A DNA stretch of 64,000 bases from Diphasiastrum complanatum (taxonomy: Eukaryota; Streptophyta; Lycopodiopsida; Lycopodiales; Lycopodiaceae), in the NCBI GenBank assembly GCA_029204225.1, contig CM055101.1, positions 62,562,171-62,626,170 of the forward strand. The letters are read 5' to 3'. A model generated the notes under the pieces. It was not told where the DNA came from. It saw only the letters and a list, made by a program, of their open reading frames with translations, and did not search any database. How positions within the stretch are numbered: the first letter of the stretch is position 1; the number at the start of each line of letters is the position of its first letter. A program made the translations under genes and the position numbers. Shown piece by piece: positions 62,966 through 64,000 of this stretch.

Positions 62966-63557
62966 ATTAAGTCTAGGGTCTACATATCATCCTGAATCGA
63001 ATGGTTGGACTGGAAGGACGAACCAGTCTATGGAAGACATGCTTCGTGCATATGCTTCCAAAAGGCAATCGGATTGGAAAAAGTACCTTCCAATGATTGA
63101 ATTTGCATATAAGGCACAAAACATTCAGCAACGAGTCTTAGTCCATTCACTTTGATGTTTGGTTTCCAGCCTAGAGCTCCAATCTCAGTTGGCCTCAAAA
63201 GCCAAGATATGTAAAAAAATGTTCCTTGTTAATCATGATAATATAAAAACGGCTCAAGATAGGGCCCAGTTTTACGCCAATCAAAAGCGACAACCTAGGG
63301 TCTATGAGGAAGGGAATTAGATATATCTTAGGGTCCCAAAAGACTCTAAGGTATTAAATATTGAAAAATGTCCTATCCTCAAGGAGTCAAGGTTCGTCCA
63401 ATTTTTCATGTTAGTCATTTAAAGGAACGACTTGGTGGAAAGGATGATTTGATTCTTTAGGATGAGCTAGTTCAACTTGAGGACCTGACATCCTTTGTAC
63501 CTTCTAAACCACAGGCCAATGTTGATGTCTGTCAGCATGGACCCATTCAACTTTGAA
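62955..63557 (+). pseudogene. Ty3/gypsy integrase C-terminal remnant
   Basis: STYHPESNGWTGRTNQSMED, RAYASKRQSDWKKYLPMIEF, then in shifted frames QDRAQFYANQKRQPRVYEEG and YLRVPKDSKVLNI. These are the integrase core end and C-terminal domain. Several stops and frameshifts. It is fused head to head with the copia remnant to its left. Confidence 0.8.
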
Positions 63558-64000
63558 TGATTGGTACATTGAACTAGTCCATATTGTGAGTAGGGTTTTG
63601 GACCTAGAAGTTTCTATGGAGGGAAACCACATTCAAAATAGGGCATAGACCTACTATAAATAGTGTACAAGCATGGGAGAAAATGATTCTCTCTCTCTTA
63701 TCTCATTTCATGCTTATACATGAGTTCTCTTGGGTTCATCTATCCATTGGTGCACTATAGTGATGATATATTGCAATTTTGCGGTAGAATGCAATCTTAT
63801 GTTATGTATTGAATCCACACGTGTGAAATATAGTACCTTACTGTTATTTTATGGACAGAAACTTCCTTTTATCATATATTTGATGTTTGATCAAGATCTT
63901 GTTGAGTTTGAGTCTCTTTCATCAAGTAGATGTTGATTTTCTACATTGTAAATGTTGTTAATTTTATTGTCTTCATAACCAAAGATCAAGTGACTATTTT
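63558..64000 (+). repeat. LTR-like sequence related in layout to the copia C LTR
   Basis: TATAAATAG (63655-63663) is followed 161 bp later by CACACGTGTG (63816-63825), close to the 156-bp spacing in the copia C LTR. GTGTGAAAT and ACAGAAACTTCC-like words follow. Borders are unknown and the window ends here. Confidence 0.35.

Overview
The window looks like nuclear DNA of a land plant with a large, transposon-rich genome. It carries one host gene, a retinoblastoma-related (RBR) gene on the minus strand, whose introns are swollen by transposon debris. The rest is plant-type Ty1/copia and Ty3/gypsy elements, a LINE, BED/DUF659-type hAT transposons and very long GA/TC microsatellites. No prokaryotic or organellar genes are seen. 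The LINE type and the divergence of the RBR protein from seed-plant sequences fit a fern or lycophyte best, but that is inference only.

Layout. (1) 1-3373: a decayed Ty3/gypsy pol fragment on the minus strand, then unassigned sequence. (2) 3374-33157: one large nested transposon complex. The outer unit is a hAT element (3382-33149) with 12-bp perfect terminal inverted repeats, an 8-bp target duplication (7 of 8 matching) and an eight-exon transposase gene at 22.6-26.2 kb. A minus-strand LINE is inserted near its left end (3583-5982 and 19881 to about 22400). The LINE is split by copia A (5983-7359 and 18599-19880). Copia A is split by copia B (7360-18598), and copia B by copia C (8673-14533). 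B and C have exact 5-bp target duplications and LTR pairs differing at one position each. C keeps a single uninterrupted 1316-codon Gag-Pol frame. A decayed chromodomain gypsy element (27173-32819) sits separately in the hAT 3' part. (3) 33158-40600: low-coding sequence with a gag remnant, an LTR-like segment, a 378-bp hAT MITE and diverged repeats. (4) 40665-59262, minus: the RBR gene, 13 exons found by splice-consistent translation (882 codons, all open). They cover the N-terminal domain, pocket A, the spacer and the first part of pocket B. The last exons are not found; they may lie beyond intron sequence that includes the nested complex, or be missing. Intron 10 (7.6 kb) holds gypsy and LINE fragments. 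Intron 1 (5.8 kb) holds a gypsy fragment and a second, decayed hAT element. (5) 59263-64000: RBR leader and putative promoter (TATA box and telo-boxes), unassigned AT-rich DNA, then remnants of a copia and a gypsy element and an LTR-like end.

Functionally, only RBR is a likely host gene. Its product is expected to be the plant pocket protein that restrains E2F-driven cell-cycle genes. Copia C, and apart from one deletion copia B, look like very recent insertions.
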